Notes: generated from the letters alone by a model not told the origin. 64,000 nt of DNA from Bathymodiolus japonicus methanotrophic gill symbiont (GCF_019721995.1 NZ_BLYC01000008.1:42501-106500); one strand, 5' to 3'; shown: positions 1-12,031, counted from the first letter of the stretch. Made by a program: numbers and translations.

Positions 1-2103
<2,103 letters not shown>

Positions 2104-2105
<2 letters not shown>

Positions 2106-2143
2106 TATAACACCAAATAGGTTTTACCTGTTTGAGTTATATG
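2104..2143 (+). other. 23S 3' processing stem in the 23S-5S spacer
   Basis: The arms CATATAAC and GTTATATG, with inner arms AAATAGGT and ACCTGTTT, form a long hairpin immediately after 23S. This is the expected position of an RNase III-type processing stem. The spacer is about 190 bases to the 5S gene, and I see no tRNA in it. Confidence 0.55.
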
Positions 2144-2295
2144 AAAGCGACAAGACGTTTTTACTGTAAGAGAGCGAAGACTCTTAAACTCAGACACAGA
2201 TTTCCAATTATTTAGCCACAAGCTGAATAAGAGACGATTGATAGCGAGAGACATACCGCACAAGGTAAACATCAAAGCTAGTCAATCAACACCGA

Positions 2296-2413
2296 TTGCT
2301 TGGTGACCATAGCGAGCGTGAACCACCCGATCCCATCTCGAACTCGGAAGTGAAACCGCTTAGTGCCGATGATAGTGTGGATTTATCCATGTGAAAGTAG
2401 GGAATTGCCAAGC
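2296..2413 (+). rRNA. rrf: 5S ribosomal RNA
   Basis: The sequence has the conserved 5S core (CCCGATCCCATCTCGAACTC followed by GAAGTGAAAC) and complementary ends TTGCTTGG and CCAAGC. The length is about 118 nt. It follows 23S in the usual order and is closed by a terminator hairpin. Confidence 0.95.
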
Positions 2414-2423
2414 TCTTAATATT

Positions 2424-2458
2424 AAAACCCATTCTTTAACCAGAATGGGTTTTTTTTT
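2424..2458 (+). terminator. Rho-independent terminator of the rRNA operon
   Basis: The stem ACCCATTCT / AGAATGGGT with a six-base loop is followed by an uninterrupted run of T residues, eleven bases after the end of 5S. Confidence 0.93.
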
Positions 2459-2510
2459 GCTTCGAACTTTGTTGTACAATATCAAGCACTACTCTGTAGA
2501 GCATGGCCTC

Positions 2511-2548
2511 AGCCCGCCTTTATCTTATTTTCAGCTATTTGGCGGGCT
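2511..2548. repeat. Inverted repeat upstream of lnt
   Basis: AGCCCGCC and GGCGGGCT are separated by 22 bases. There is no T tract, so this is more likely a REP-like palindrome or regulatory hairpin than a terminator. Confidence 0.4.
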
Positions 2549-2578
2549 AAAGCCACGCCCTACGCTTTTAATGTTCTT

Positions 2579-4087
2579 ATGGAAAAATTCCTTAAATCAG
2601 CCTGGGGTGATGTATTTGCTGTTATTGCAGGTGTTTTATTTACTTTGGCCTTTGCACCCTTTGATTACGCTTATTTAGTTTTTATTGCCCTAGCATTTTT
2701 TAGGTTATCTTTAATCGATCTAGGTGTTAAAAGATCGACATTAAGAGGCTTTCTGTTTGGGCTGGGCTTATTTGGGCTAGGTGTCTCCTGGGTGTTTGTC
2801 AGTCTGGTTGTCAATCAACAATCCGGTTTAGCGCTTCCTGTGTTGATGACATTTTTATATTGCAGTTTCTGGGCAATATTTCCTGCAATTGTGGCTTTTC
2901 TATACGCAAAAATATGCGTGAATAGCAAGATTGACTGGCTCATTTTTGCCTGTGTATGGATGTTTGTTGAATATATTCGAGGCGAATGGGCATTAGGCGG
3001 CTTCCCCTGGTTACAAGTAGCCTATAGTCAGCTAGAAACGCCTTTAACTGGCTATGCGCCAGTATTGGGTGTATATGGATCGGGGCTGGTTGTAACTATG
3101 ATTTCTGCTTTGATGGCTGAGTTATTTATAACCAGTACCTACCGTATTCGCAACTTGCTGGTAATTATTTGTCTATTTAGTACGGGTGTTTTATTACAGT
3201 CGGTAAGCTGGACAGATGTTTCCGGAAAGCCGCTTAAAGTTAGTTTGATTCAAGGTAATATTGCTCAAAAGGATAAGTGGGCAGTTGAAAATCGCAATGC
3301 TACTTTGAAACAATACTATGATGATACTGCTGCCCATTGGCAATCGGATCTTATTCTCTGGCCGGAAACTGCTATTCCAGCATACTTTAATGACGTGAAG
3401 CAGGATTATTTATTACCCTTGGAGCAAGAAGCACAGGTACATCATACGGATATAATTACCAGCCTGCCATATAAAGACAAGGATGGTAAATTGTACAATT
3501 CTGTACTAGTTCTAGGTGAAAATCGCGGTATATATAAAAAGATTCACTTATTGCCCTTTGGTGAGTATTTACCCTGGCAACCTGTTTCGGGCTATATACT
3601 AGGTTTGATGAATGTTAGATTAGGCAGGTTTAGTTCGGGGGAAATTGATCAGCCTTTGCTGAAGGCTGCAGGGCATCATTTTGTCACTTCAATCTGCTAT
3701 GAAGATGCTTTTGGTGAGCAGAGCATCCGTTATGTTGAGCAGGCAAAGTTTTTGGTTAATGTTACTAATGACGGCTGGTTTGATGGCTCGATTGAACCTT
3801 ATCAGCATATGCAAATTGCCAGAATGCGTGCATTGGAATCCGGGCGATATTTATTGCGGGTAACAAATACTGGTGTTAGCGCTATTGTGGATGATAAAGG
3901 CAAGGTTACCAAACAAGCAGCCATCATGGAAAGGGTTGTTTTAACTTCAGATATAAGGCCTATGAGTGGCTTAACGCCATATGCAAGGATAGGTGATAAG
4001 CCAGTTATATTTTTTATTGTTTTAATAATATGTTATTCGCTTGTTAGTCGATATTATTTTAGATGCGAGGGTTGGTTTCATGGATAA
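2579..4087 (+). CDS. lnt: Apolipoprotein N-acyltransferase
   Basis: This inner-membrane enzyme adds the third acyl chain to the N-terminal cysteine of lipoproteins, the last step after Lgt and LspA. The 502-residue length is normal for the family. The first 210 residues hold several hydrophobic membrane spans (for example around 15-45, 55-110, 120-135 and 165-210). A nitrilase-type catalytic domain follows. The expected triad is visible: Glu in LILWPETAIPAYF (about residue 263), Lys in KKIHLLPFGEYLPW (about 321) and Cys in TSICYEDAFG (about 373). No strong Shine-Dalgarno precedes the ATG, but no better in-frame start exists. It stands alone here: ybeY and corC, frequent neighbours elsewhere, are not adjacent. 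The chosen start and family assignment are secure. Confidence 0.96.
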   Translation: MEKFLKSAWGDVFAVIAGVLFTLAFAPFDYAYLVFIALAFFRLSLIDLGVKRSTLRGFLFGLGLFGLGVSWVFVSLVVNQQSGLALPVLMTFLYCSFWAIFPAIVAFLYAKICVNSKIDWLIFACVWMFVEYIRGEWALGGFPWLQVAYSQLETPLTGYAPVLGVYGSGLVVTMISALMAELFITSTYRIRNLLVIICLFSTGVLLQSVSWTDVSGKPLKVSLIQGNIAQKDKWAVENRNATLKQYYDDTAAHWQSDLILWPETAIPAYFNDVKQDYLLPLEQEAQVHHTDIITSLPYKDKDGKLYNSVLVLGENRGIYKKIHLLPFGEYLPWQPVSGYILGLMNVRLGRFSSGEIDQPLLKAAGHHFVTSICYEDAFGEQSIRYVEQAKFLVNVTNDGWFDGSIEPYQHMQIARMRALESGRYLLRVTNTGVSAIVDDKGKVTKQAAIMERVVLTSDIRPMSGLTPYARIGDKPVIFFIVLIICYSLVSRYYFRCEGWFHG

Positions 4088-4231
4088 TGCAATAACATTA
4101 CCTGACCAAAGATAACCCTGAAAATTGCTGGGCTACATTTTTTCTCCAACAAAATCTAAACCGGCCTATATGTTTTATCTTAGGGAGATGGAAACACACA
4201 TCATCCAAAACTGCTGGTCTTTTTGCCCGTC

Positions 4232-4491
4232 CGCTGTCAGCCCCGGACGGGCTGATAGTCTCCAGAAGGCGCAGGGAAATTTGCCAATCCGAAGTGCGCG
4301 ATAGCGCGCGAGGGAGGCTAAAATTTTATCCCGAATAGCCGTAGAGCCATTTGTGGTAGCCATGACTGAGCTGCTTTGTGCTCAGTCTGTGGCGGACGCA
4401 GGGCGGCTGGAGCATCTCCTATTCGCTGCGTAGGTGAACGAATTACGGCGACAGGAGTCCCGGAATTTCGTGAGGTAGCATGGCGCGCCTG
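4232..4491 (-). mobile_element. Mos-B element (E3 + E1 modules)
   Basis: This is a 260-bp ORF-less repeat. In + orientation it starts at CGCTGTCAGCC, whose tip folds as TCAGCCC/GGGCTGA, and ends at GGCGCGCCTG. Six other copies or near copies occur in the window. Both flanks are unique sequence, so target duplication cannot be judged here. Confidence 0.9.
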
Positions 4492-4500
4492 TTCTGCGTT

Positions 4501-4540
4501 GTAGTAACAGTTACGTAGCCTGCTATGCGCCTGTTACTAC
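4501..4540. repeat. Hairpin downstream of parA
   Basis: The 10-bp arms GTAGTAACAG and CTGTTACTAC are separated by 20 bases. They lie about 60 bases beyond the parA stop and next to a Mos-B end. There is no T run. It may be a REP-type palindrome or part of the 3' end of the parA transcript. Confidence 0.45.
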
Positions 4541-4599
4541 GTCTTGAATACGAACAAAAACCCTGCCCAATATTGGACACTTATTTATTTCCAGCTCCC

Positions 4600-5373
4600 T
4601 TAGTTATGGATTTCTATATGCAATTCACGAAACTCGTTAGTAAGTTTATGGTTAGGTGCGTAATGCACCAGGGGTTGAGACTGGCTATGGGATTCACGCA
4701 CTTTAACTGAAGGCGATATTTTACTATTTAATACTGGTAAGCCTTCAGCAATAAGTTCTTCTACCAGTTGTTTAGGTAAGTTTGCCTGCCCCTGGAACTG
4801 GTTAACAATAATGCCTTCAATTTCCAGATCTGCATTATGGTCCGCTTTTACTTCACTTAAGGTTTGCATGAGTGTGTAAAGGGCTTCACGAGCAAATGTG
4901 TCGCAATCAAACGGGATTAAGCATTTATTTGCAGCAATTAGTGCTGATTGACTATAGAAATTAAGTACGGGTGGGGTGTCGATATAGATCTCATCAAAGC
5001 CTTCCAGTTTATCCAGCTCTTCTTTGAATTTGAATATTTTATATCGAGATTCCAAGCGGCCTTGTAACGGCTCTAGTTCCGGGTGTGAGGGTAATACAAA
5101 CAGGTTAGGGAAAGGTGTTTCGTGAATCACGTCCTGTATGCTACCGGATTGACCTCCGAACAGAGTGAGACTTAAGCAGCTCTTAAAAAAATGCGCAATG
5201 GTTTTATCAGAATCTGCAACCTTCTGTCCTAACAAATACTGTGTTGCATTTCCCTGTATATCCAGGTCGATGACCAAGGTCCGTTTACCTTCCATAGCGC
5301 TAATTGCCGCTAAGTTACATGCTATGGTAGATTTACCTACACCACCTTTTTGGTTAAAGATCACTCTGCGCAT
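4600..5373 (-). CDS. ParA/MinD-like ATPase, orphan
   Basis: This 257-residue P-loop protein of the ParA family has the deviant Walker A motif QKGGVGKST at residues 8-16, which carries the signature lysine. It also has a switch/Walker B region IDLDIQGNATQ and a second aspartate motif EIYIDTPPVLNF. Such proteins form ATP-dependent dimers that bind DNA or membrane and position chromosomes, plasmids or protein clusters. No parB or parS-like gene is adjacent, and the gene stands alone between an element-rich stretch and ybeL. It is therefore better called an orphan ParA than chromosome-partition ParA. The ATG lies about 50 bases from the nearby M1 element, which may carry or disrupt its promoter. 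Its cargo cannot be told from the sequence. Confidence 0.9.
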   Translation of the reverse strand: MRRVIFNQKGGVGKSTIACNLAAISAMEGKRTLVIDLDIQGNATQYLLGQKVADSDKTIAHFFKSCLSLTLFGGQSGSIQDVIHETPFPNLFVLPSHPELEPLQGRLESRYKIFKFKEELDKLEGFDEIYIDTPPVLNFYSQSALIAANKCLIPFDCDTFAREALYTLMQTLSEVKADHNADLEIEGIIVNQFQGQANLPKQLVEELIAEGLPVLNSKISPSVKVRESHSQSQPLVHYAPNHKLTNEFRELHIEIHN

Positions 5374-5421
5374 TTTATTCCCCTATAGTAGCAAGCAATT
5401 AAATTGTTATTATTATGTTAA

Positions 5422-5625
5422 CTGAAGTTTCCCAATTATTGAGTAGCTGAAATACACAATGCTGGTGTATCGAGGTTTATTTTAGGTGGTTTTGCCATGT
5501 TTATAGCAAACCCCTACTTAATTCCCCTTAGGCAATAGCATTTGAAACGAATGAAAAGACTGTTTTTTTCATATAGTTGTAGCATAGTTTCAATTTTACC
5601 ATAAATAATTATTGGGAAACTTCAG
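5422..5625. mobile_element. Miniature element M1, copy 1
   Basis: The element is 204 bp with terminal inverted repeats CTGAAGTTTCCCAAT. It is flanked by the perfect 9-bp target duplication TTATGTTAA (5413-5421 and 5626-5634). It has no ORF. Four more copies lie in the window. Confidence 0.93.
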
Positions 5626-5641
5626 TTATGTTAATATTAGT

Positions 5642-5817
5642 GTAACTACTCAGCGTAATTTAAACTCATAACAGATTGATTTAAAATAATAATTAATGTA
5701 TCTCTCTGAATTTTAGTCCAATTTTCACCCATTTTTAAAGGTGAAAATGACTAAAGTCAGGTTAAATTAAAATATATCCATTTGATTTTAAAGTTAAAAA
5801 ACACGCTGAGTAGTTAC
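5642..5817. mobile_element. Miniature element M4
   Basis: The element is 176 bp, AT-rich and ORF-less, with 15-bp inverted ends GTAACTACTCAGCGT. A perfect 8-bp duplication ATATTAGT flanks it (5634-5641 and 5818-5825). The right duplication overlaps the ybeL stop codon, so the gene end is preserved. No autonomous partner is seen here. Confidence 0.9.
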
Positions 5818-5820
5818 ATA

Positions 5821-6309
5821 TTAGTTACGTATAAAAGTATGTGCACCGCATTCCGGACATTCAGGTATCACACTGGTACTTTTAAAGGCAATTACTTTGT
5901 TGCACTTTTCACAGCTTAATGTACCTGGCGCTGTTAATTCCCCTGTTTTATAAGGGTGACTATATTGCTTTGCCGTTGCAGATAATTGAGCCAGCTCTAT
6001 ACGCGTCTTATCCGCGACATCGAGAAACGACTCCAGGGCAAAGTTTTCTATCAATTCTATATCAAACTTAAGCCACTCTGACAGTGAATCATTACTATTA
6101 TCTTCTAGCTTATCCGCTGCATGGTGTATATCTCTGGATACGGAGTCAGCGACATGGTTAATTTCATCCTGTGTCAGGCCACCTATTTCGCTTATTTTTT
6201 CTTTGGCAGAATCCAGCTTATCTGCAATTGTATGAATGGTATCATCCGTTGCTTCATACATGTATTCCATAAAGTCGTTGTAGGCTTTAGTTAATTTACT
6301 TTCACTCAT
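5821..6309 (-). CDS. ybeL: YbeL-like zinc-ribbon protein (DUF1451 family)
   Basis: This protein of about 162 residues has a largely helical, acidic N-terminal two-thirds and a C-terminal zinc ribbon with CEKC and CPEC pairs (last 40 residues). That matches the DUF1451/YbeL family, whose biochemical role is not established. The start is set at the ATG at 6309 (MSESKL) because GGGAG lies nine bases upstream; a further in-frame start three codons upstream is less likely. The gene is divergent from leuS, as in Escherichia coli, which supports the family call by context. A miniature element has inserted exactly at its 3' end and kept the stop codon through the target duplication. Confidence 0.85.
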   Translation of the reverse strand: MSESKLTKAYNDFMEYMYEATDDTIHTIADKLDSAKEKISEIGGLTQDEINHVADSVSRDIHHAADKLEDNSNDSLSEWLKFDIELIENFALESFLDVADKTRIELAQLSATAKQYSHPYKTGELTAPGTLSCEKCNKVIAFKSTSVIPECPECGAHTFIRN

Positions 6310-6391
6310 AAGAATCACTCCCTAAAAAGGCTTTAGATTTAGTTCACTGTAAGGTATTCTAACGCTTTTGAATGCAAAAATACGAGTAACA

Positions 6392-8836
6392 ATGCAAGAA
6401 AATTATAAACCACTGGAAATTGAGGCAGAAGTACAGGCTCAATGGGAACAATCAGGCATTTTTCAGGCCTCTGATGATGAGGGTCAAGAAAAGTATTATT
6501 GCTTATCCATGTTCCCCTATCCTAGTGGCCGTCTGCATATGGGGCATGTGCGCAATTATACGATTGGTGATGTGATTAGTCGCTATCAGCGTATGCAGGG
6601 TAAAAATGTGATGCAACCGATGGGCTGGGATGCCTTTGGCTTGCCCGCAGAAAATGCGGCGATGAAACATAATGTTCATCCTGCCGAATGGACTTATGAA
6701 AATATAGATTATATGCGTACCCAGTTAAAAGAACTGGGGTTTGGTTACGACTGGAGTCGTGAACTAGCGACCTGTGATCCAGCTTATTACCGCTGGGAGC
6801 AATGGTTTTTTCTGCGCTTACTGGAGAAAGACCTGGTTTATAAGAAAACATCAGCGGTGAACTGGTGTCCGCTTGATCAGACGGTATTAGCCAACGAGCA
6901 GGTGATTGATGGTTGCTGCTGGCGCTGTGATACTGCGGTGGAGAAGAAGGATATTTCGCAGTGGTTTCTAAGAATTACTGCCTATGCTGATGAGTTACTC
7001 ACGACATTAGATAAAATGCCCGGTTGGCCTGAGCAAGTCAGGACTATGCAGGCAAACTGGATAGGTCGGTCAGAAGGTCTGGAAATGACTTTTACCGTGG
7101 AGGGGCAGGGAGATGTGCAGATATACACTACTCGTCCAGATACTTTAATGGGCGTTACCTATTTAGCGGTTGCTGCTGAACATCCCTTAGCTTTGCAGGT
7201 GGCAAAACAAAATACTGAAATAGCAGATTTCCTGGAAGAATGTCGGCATACAGAAACCTCTGAAGCCGCTTTGGAAACCATGGAAAAGAAAGGCGTGGAT
7301 TCCGGATTTAAAGCCATGCACCCGGTTACTGGAGAATTAGTACCGGTGTGGATTGCTAATTTTGTATTAATGGGCTATGGCACCGGCGCTGTTATGTCGG
7401 TACCTGCGCATGACCAGCGCGATTATGAATTTGCGCAAAAATATGCGATTGATATTAAGCAGGTTATTTTTTCTGCAAATAATGACGAAGATAGTATTGC
7501 AGAACAAGCATTTACCGAGAAGGGTGTTTTGCAAAACTCAGCTGAATTTGATGGCTTAAGCTCGGCTGAAGCAGTCAATGCCATTGCGGATAAACTAGAA
7601 AAAACAGCTAAAGGGCAGCGCAAAACCAACTTCCGCTTACATGATTGGGGTGTTTCCAGGCAGCGCTATTGGGGAGCGCCGATTCCGATTATTTATTGCG
7701 ATGAATGTGGTGCCGTGCCTGTTCCCGAAACTGACTTGCCTGTTGAGTTGCCTAAAGATGTGCTCCTGGATGGGTCAAATTCGCCCTTAGTAACTCATGA
7801 GGCATTTCTGAATGTAGCTTGCCCTAAGTGCGGTAAAGGTGCAAAACGTGAAACCGATACCTTTGATACCTTTATGGAATCGTCATGGTACTTTGCCCGA
7901 TATGCCAGTAGCAAGGCCGACTCTATGCTGGATTCTAGTGCTAAATACTGGTTGCCAGTCGATCAGTATATAGGCGGCATCGAACATGCGATTTTGCATT
8001 TACTCTATGCGCGGTTTTTTACTAAACTTATGCGTGATGAAGGCTTGTTAGTCTGTGATGAGCCGTTTAAAAATCTACTAACCCAGGGCATGGTGTTAAT
8101 GGATGGTACAAAAATGTCCAAGTCCAAAGGAAATACAGTCGACCCGCAACATTTAATAGCCGAGTACGGTGCTGATACTGTGCGCTTGTTTATCATGTTT
8201 TCAGCACCGCCAGAACAATCGCTAGAGTGGTCAGATAGCGGCGTAGAGGGTAGTTTCAGGTTTTTAAAGCGCCTCTGGAGACAGGTGCATTTGCATGTTG
8301 ACGTAGGTGACTCGATACCGTTACTCGATAAGCAGGCTTTGACTGCGACTGAGAAAGAGCAGCGTAGACATATCCATCATGCGATAGAGAAAGTCACTGA
8401 TGATATAGGCCGCAGACATCATTTCAATACCGCGATTGCAACTAATATGGAGCTATTGAACACGCTGACCAAATTTAGCGGTCAAAGTGAAAATGTAACG
8501 GCTATACGCCAGGAAGCACTGGAAATGATAGTGCTGATGTTGTATCCAATCGTACCACATATCTGCCAGCAGCTATGGCAGGGTTTAGGTAAAGCGGAAG
8601 ATATTAATCGGATTTGGCCTGTATTAGACAAAACCGCATTAGTGCAGGATGAATTGCAAATGATCGTACAGGTTAATGGCAAGCTGCGGGGTAAGATAAT
8701 GGTGGCATCGGATGCTAGCAAGGCAGACATTGAAGCCTTAGCTTTGGCAGAGCAAAATGTGCAGCGTTTTCTTGATGGTAAAGCAGTGAAGAAGCTGATT
8801 ATTGTTCCTAAAAAACTGGTAAGTATCGTTGTTTAA
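6392..8836 (+). CDS. leuS: Leucyl-tRNA synthetase
   Basis: This class I aminoacyl-tRNA synthetase charges tRNA-Leu in the cytoplasm. The protein of about 814 residues (E. coli 860) shows the HIGH-type motif [15 protein letters not shown] near residue 50, and the CP1 editing domain with [10 protein letters not shown] and [15 protein letters not shown]. It also has two zinc-like CxxC clusters, and the KMSKS loop in [15 protein letters not shown]. The first in-frame codon of the open frame is a TTG at 6368, but the ATG at 6392 gives the conserved N-terminus [11 protein letters not shown] and is preferred. Its stop overlaps the start of lptE, so leuS, lptE and holA form one operon. Confidence 0.97.
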   Translation: MQENYKPLEIEAEVQAQWEQSGIFQASDDEGQEKYYCLSMFPYPSGRLHMGHVRNYTIGDVISRYQRMQGKNVMQPMGWDAFGLPAENAAMKHNVHPAEWTYENIDYMRTQLKELGFGYDWSRELATCDPAYYRWEQWFFLRLLEKDLVYKKTSAVNWCPLDQTVLANEQVIDGCCWRCDTAVEKKDISQWFLRITAYADELLTTLDKMPGWPEQVRTMQANWIGRSEGLEMTFTVEGQGDVQIYTTRPDTLMGVTYLAVAAEHPLALQVAKQNTEIADFLEECRHTETSEAALETMEKKGVDSGFKAMHPVTGELVPVWIANFVLMGYGTGAVMSVPAHDQRDYEFAQKYAIDIKQVIFSANNDEDSIAEQAFTEKGVLQNSAEFDGLSSAEAVNAIADKLEKTAKGQRKTNFRLHDWGVSRQRYWGAPIPIIYCDECGAVPVPETDLPVELPKDVLLDGSNSPLVTHEAFLNVACPKCGKGAKRETDTFDTFMESSWYFARYASSKADSMLDSSAKYWLPVDQYIGGIEHAILHLLYARFFTKLMRDEGLLVCDEPFKNLLTQGMVLMDGTKMSKSKGNTVDPQHLIAEYGADTVRLFIMFSAPPEQSLEWSDSGVEGSFRFLKRLWRQVHLHVDVGDSIPLLDKQALTATEKEQRRHIHHAIEKVTDDIGRRHHFNTAIATNMELLNTLTKFSGQSENVTAIRQEALEMIVLMLYPIVPHICQQLWQGLGKAEDINRIWPVLDKTALVQDELQMIVQVNGKLRGKIMVASDASKADIEALALAEQNVQRFLDGKAVKKLIIVPKKLVSIVV

Positions 8837-9359
8837 ATGTTCTTTTAAAGACTGGGTAGTTTTCAGAGGTAGTGTGCTTTTACTGACACTGTTGCTGCTT
8901 ACAGCCTGTGGCTATCATCTACGTGGCGCAATTGATTTACCTGAAGCTTTGAATAAAATGTATGTAAAAGGCGCCTCTCCAGAACTGTCTGCTGCCATTG
9001 AACGGACCTTTAGAACGACCTCAGGTGAGTTAGTTGCAAGTCCTGAGGAGGCGGGGATGATCTTGAATGTGCTAGACGAAGATTACCAGCGCCGAACTGT
9101 TTCACTAGATGTAACGGGTTATTCCAATGAGTACGAGTTAATTTATCGCTTAAGCTTTGATTTACTGGATAGCGAAGGTAAAGAACTAGTGTCTAATCAA
9201 ACCATAGAAGTGATGGAATCATATTATAATGCACAGACCAGTACGACCTTGCTATCAAAAGATAATGAAGAAATTGTCTTGCGTCGGGAGTTGTATGAAG
9301 AAGCGGTACGTTCGGTGATTCAGCGTGCAAGGGCTGAGTTGAAGAAAAAATTTCACTGA
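8829..9359 (+). CDS. lptE: LPS-assembly lipoprotein LptE
   Basis: LptE is the outer-membrane lipoprotein that plugs the LptD barrel and is needed to place lipopolysaccharide on the cell surface. The 176-residue frame has a hydrophobic signal segment ending in the lipobox LLTAC (Cys about residue 27), followed by GYHLRG, a hallmark of the family. The start appears to be a TTG inside the end of leuS; a GTG at 8874 is an alternative that would leave a very short signal peptide. Position between leuS and holA is the standard gammaproteobacterial order and strongly supports the call. Confidence 0.93.
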   Translation: MFKCSFKDWVVFRGSVLLLTLLLLTACGYHLRGAIDLPEALNKMYVKGASPELSAAIERTFRTTSGELVASPEEAGMILNVLDEDYQRRTVSLDVTGYSNEYELIYRLSFDLLDSEGKELVSNQTIEVMESYYNAQTSTTLLSKDNEEIVLRRELYEEAVRSVIQRARAELKKKFH

Positions 9360-9360
9360 T

Positions 9361-10365
9361 ATGTGGTTAAAAGTAGAACAATTGACTGCCGCATTAGCCC
9401 GAAAGCTTGCGCCTATTTATTTTATTAGCGGAGATGAGCTTTTGCAATCAGGTGAAGCTGCTGATGCTGTTCGCTTAGCGGCAAAAAATGCGGGGTATGA
9501 AAATCGTGAGTTGTTAACCGTAGATAGACACTTTAACTGGGGAGATTTTCTGCAGTCTGCGGATTCATTGTCTATTTTCTCGGATAAGAAAATTATTGAC
9601 TTACGTATGCCATCGGGGAAGCCAGGTATGGAAGGTAGCAAGGCGCTTGTTAGTTACTGTGAACGGCTACCCGAAGATACGCTGTTATTAATTACCTCGG
9701 GTAAAGTGGATAAATCCACCAAAAAATCAAAGTGGCTCACTACACTTGAAAAGCACGGCGTCGTGCTTCAGGTCTGGCCTTTAGAAGGCACTGATCTGGC
9801 AAAATGGATTGGGCAACGTATGCAGCGCAGAGGTTTAAGTACAGATAGTAAGGGACTAGGCATAATTTCTTCTCGAGTAGAAGGGAATTTATTAGCAGCA
9901 AGTCAGGAAGTCGAAAAGCTGTATGTGCTGTATGGGCAAGGTAAATTGACTGGCCAGCAAATTGCGAAAGTGGTGACGGATGCTTCGCGTTATGATGTAT
10001 TTAATCTGGTCGATGCGGCCTTGTCAGGCCGAGTGGATCGCGTCAATAAAATTCTGCTTGGCGTGCAGCACGAGGGTATAGCCGCACCGGTTGTTCTCTG
10101 GGCATTAAGCCGTGAAATCCGTAGCTTGATTAGTATTCAGCAAAAAATAGACTCTGGTCAGCCGCGTAATAGAGTATTTATGCAGCAGCAAGTGTGGGAT
10201 AAGCGGCAGAAAGTGGTTAACGATGCTTTAGCCAGGCTTAGCCGGAAAAAATTAATGAACACTTTATTAATTGCAGCTAGGGCAGACCGGCAAATCAAAG
10301 GTGAGCAGCTAGGTGATTGCTGGGAAAGTTTCTTGGAAATCAGCTTAGAGCTGGCATGTACTTAG
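9361..10365 (+). CDS. holA: DNA polymerase III subunit delta
   Basis: The delta subunit of the clamp loader opens the beta clamp and loads it onto primed DNA. At 334 residues it has the usual length. Features include the AAA+-like N-terminal fold beginning APIYFISGDELLQSGEA, and the segment ITSGKVDKSTKKSKW, which fits the delta family. It starts two bases after the lptE stop and so belongs to the same operon. The usual next gene, nadD, is absent: IS-alpha begins 52 bases downstream. Confidence 0.95.
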   Translation: MWLKVEQLTAALARKLAPIYFISGDELLQSGEAADAVRLAAKNAGYENRELLTVDRHFNWGDFLQSADSLSIFSDKKIIDLRMPSGKPGMEGSKALVSYCERLPEDTLLLITSGKVDKSTKKSKWLTTLEKHGVVLQVWPLEGTDLAKWIGQRMQRRGLSTDSKGLGIISSRVEGNLLAASQEVEKLYVLYGQGKLTGQQIAKVVTDASRYDVFNLVDAALSGRVDRVNKILLGVQHEGIAAPVVLWALSREIRSLISIQQKIDSGQPRNRVFMQQQVWDKRQKVVNDALARLSRKKLMNTLLIAARADRQIKGEQLGDCWESFLEISLELACT

Positions 10366-10417
10366 TTTTTGTAGTGCGATGGTCTTCCGCAACACGCAAC
10401 AGACATCGATAAAAAAA

Positions 10418-11950
10418 CATCAGTGTTCCCATTGAAAGAAGAAGTACCTAAACAAAGCAGCCTATAACCTACCTGAAGGTAGCACCACTCGAATATTTCC
10501 ATCTTTTTGATTTTAATCACTTATAACAGCAAATAGACACTCTGTAGGCACCGTAAAGAAACAACAAATAATTTCAAATAAAGCTTGCAATTGCCGAAGA
10601 ATTTTTCTAAAAATTTCCGTTTTAATCACCTCATAAACGGATATCACCCATGCTTAAAGACCTACCACTCTCTGAACATATTCACCAACACTGCAATGAA
10701 AGTATGGAACGTGCCCTGTTAGCAGAGCGTCATCCTTTGTGGGCTCGTTCATGCCCAGAGTTGAAGGATATCGACTTTATTCGCCTTGGGTTATTACGCT
10801 GTATCAGTGTAGTCGATAGTGGTCGCCATTTCCTCCAAACCAATGAACAGATTTATGGCCAGCTGCTTCCCCACTCAACGTATTTTAAATCACTGAAGTC
10901 GCATAGACGAACAAGTATGCTTGAGGCATTTGAACAGCAGAGCTATCATCTTCACGCTGAAACACTGCTATCGCAAGGCATTGATTATCTTAAAGCATTC
11001 CCGGAACTTGACGAATACACCATAGAAGCAGCGGATGGACATTTTATTGATCATGCCTGCCATACTGAAAAAAACAGCAAGGGGAAAGTTTATGCGGCCG
11101 GGGGGATTTACGCGTTGAATCTCAGAAGTGGGTTGCTCAGATTTCTTTGTCTGGTGACAAACGGAACTCAGAGGCATCAAGAAATACCTGTGTTACGAGA
11201 TCATATTGAAAAGCAAAACAAGGGAAATAACAGCTCTCAGAAACATCTCTATGTCTACGATAAAGCCGTCACCGACTTTGTCTGGTGGGATCGGCAGAAA
11301 CGACATGCTAATTACATGATTTCAATGCTAAAAGAAAATTCAATTGCGACTCTGGTTGAGTCTATCCCTTTTGACTCCCGCCATGAGATCAATACAGGGG
11401 TTGAAGCATACAGTGTGTACGAAAACAAGGGCATCAAATTTAACGTGGTGGATTACCGTGATCCAGAAACCGGAAAACTTCACCGGTTTGTGACAACCTT
11501 GCCAATGACTATTAACCCTGGAACCATTGCCATGCTGTATTTCAAGCGATGGACGATTGAAAAGACATTCAATAACACTAAAAGTAATTTCAAGGAAACT
11601 AAAGCTTGGTCTTCCAATACCCGCTCACTTGAAAATCAAATGCGCCTGACTGCAATGAGCTATAATTTAATGCGCGTGTTTGAAGAGATTTCAAAAACAC
11701 AACAGCCAGAATTGATTCATCCATCGGATAAAAAATATAGCGAGGCTCTGGAGATAAGGCAGCAACAGGCTCAAAAACGAGATCGTTTTGTGAATCCATT
11801 ATTTTTCCAGGCAAGAATATCTCGTATCAGCTCGTATACCATTCGGGCAGTTCAAAACGCAATAATAACAGGAATGTCTTTACAGTGCTTTATGAGCTCT
11901 CTTGTGGCGAGGTTAGTTTCACGGCCTCAATTGATAGGGGAACACTGATG
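10418..11950 (+). mobile_element. IS-alpha, intact copy (IS4-type)
   Basis: The element is 1533 bp with 13-bp ends CATCAGTGTTCCC. A perfect 8-bp target duplication TAAAAAAA flanks it (10410-10417 and 11951-11958). A single transposase gene runs to the right end, and its stop codon lies inside the right inverted repeat. About 230 bp of non-coding sequence precede the gene. This is the only undamaged copy; six broken copies occur downstream. Confidence 0.97.
10650..11948 (+). CDS. IS4-type DDE transposase (IS-alpha)
   Basis: This 432-residue transposase contains the IS4 family Y-(2)-R-(3)-E-(6)-K signature as YFKRWTIEKTFNNTK (about residues 297-311). Upstream acidic residues in AADGHFIDH and YVYDKAVTDF are the likely first two catalytic aspartates. 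It lies inside an element with intact ends and a clean duplication and is probably active. The ATG is preceded by about 230 bp of leader that folds into AT-rich hairpins. Copies elsewhere in the window are more than 95 per cent alike by eye. Confidence 0.95.
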   Translation: MLKDLPLSEHIHQHCNESMERALLAERHPLWARSCPELKDIDFIRLGLLRCISVVDSGRHFLQTNEQIYGQLLPHSTYFKSLKSHRRTSMLEAFEQQSYHLHAETLLSQGIDYLKAFPELDEYTIEAADGHFIDHACHTEKNSKGKVYAAGGIYALNLRSGLLRFLCLVTNGTQRHQEIPVLRDHIEKQNKGNNSSQKHLYVYDKAVTDFVWWDRQKRHANYMISMLKENSIATLVESIPFDSRHEINTGVEAYSVYENKGIKFNVVDYRDPETGKLHRFVTTLPMTINPGTIAMLYFKRWTIEKTFNNTKSNFKETKAWSSNTRSLENQMRLTAMSYNLMRVFEEISKTQQPELIHPSDKKYSEALEIRQQQAQKRDRFVNPLFFQARISRISSYTIRAVQNAIITGMSLQCFMSSLVARLVSRPQLIGEH

Positions 11951-12031
11951 TAAAAAAACCTGATTCAAAACAGTTTGTCCTCACTATGGCTTCTATTCTC
12001 AGACAAGCTCCTAGAGGACGTTAATGAATTA

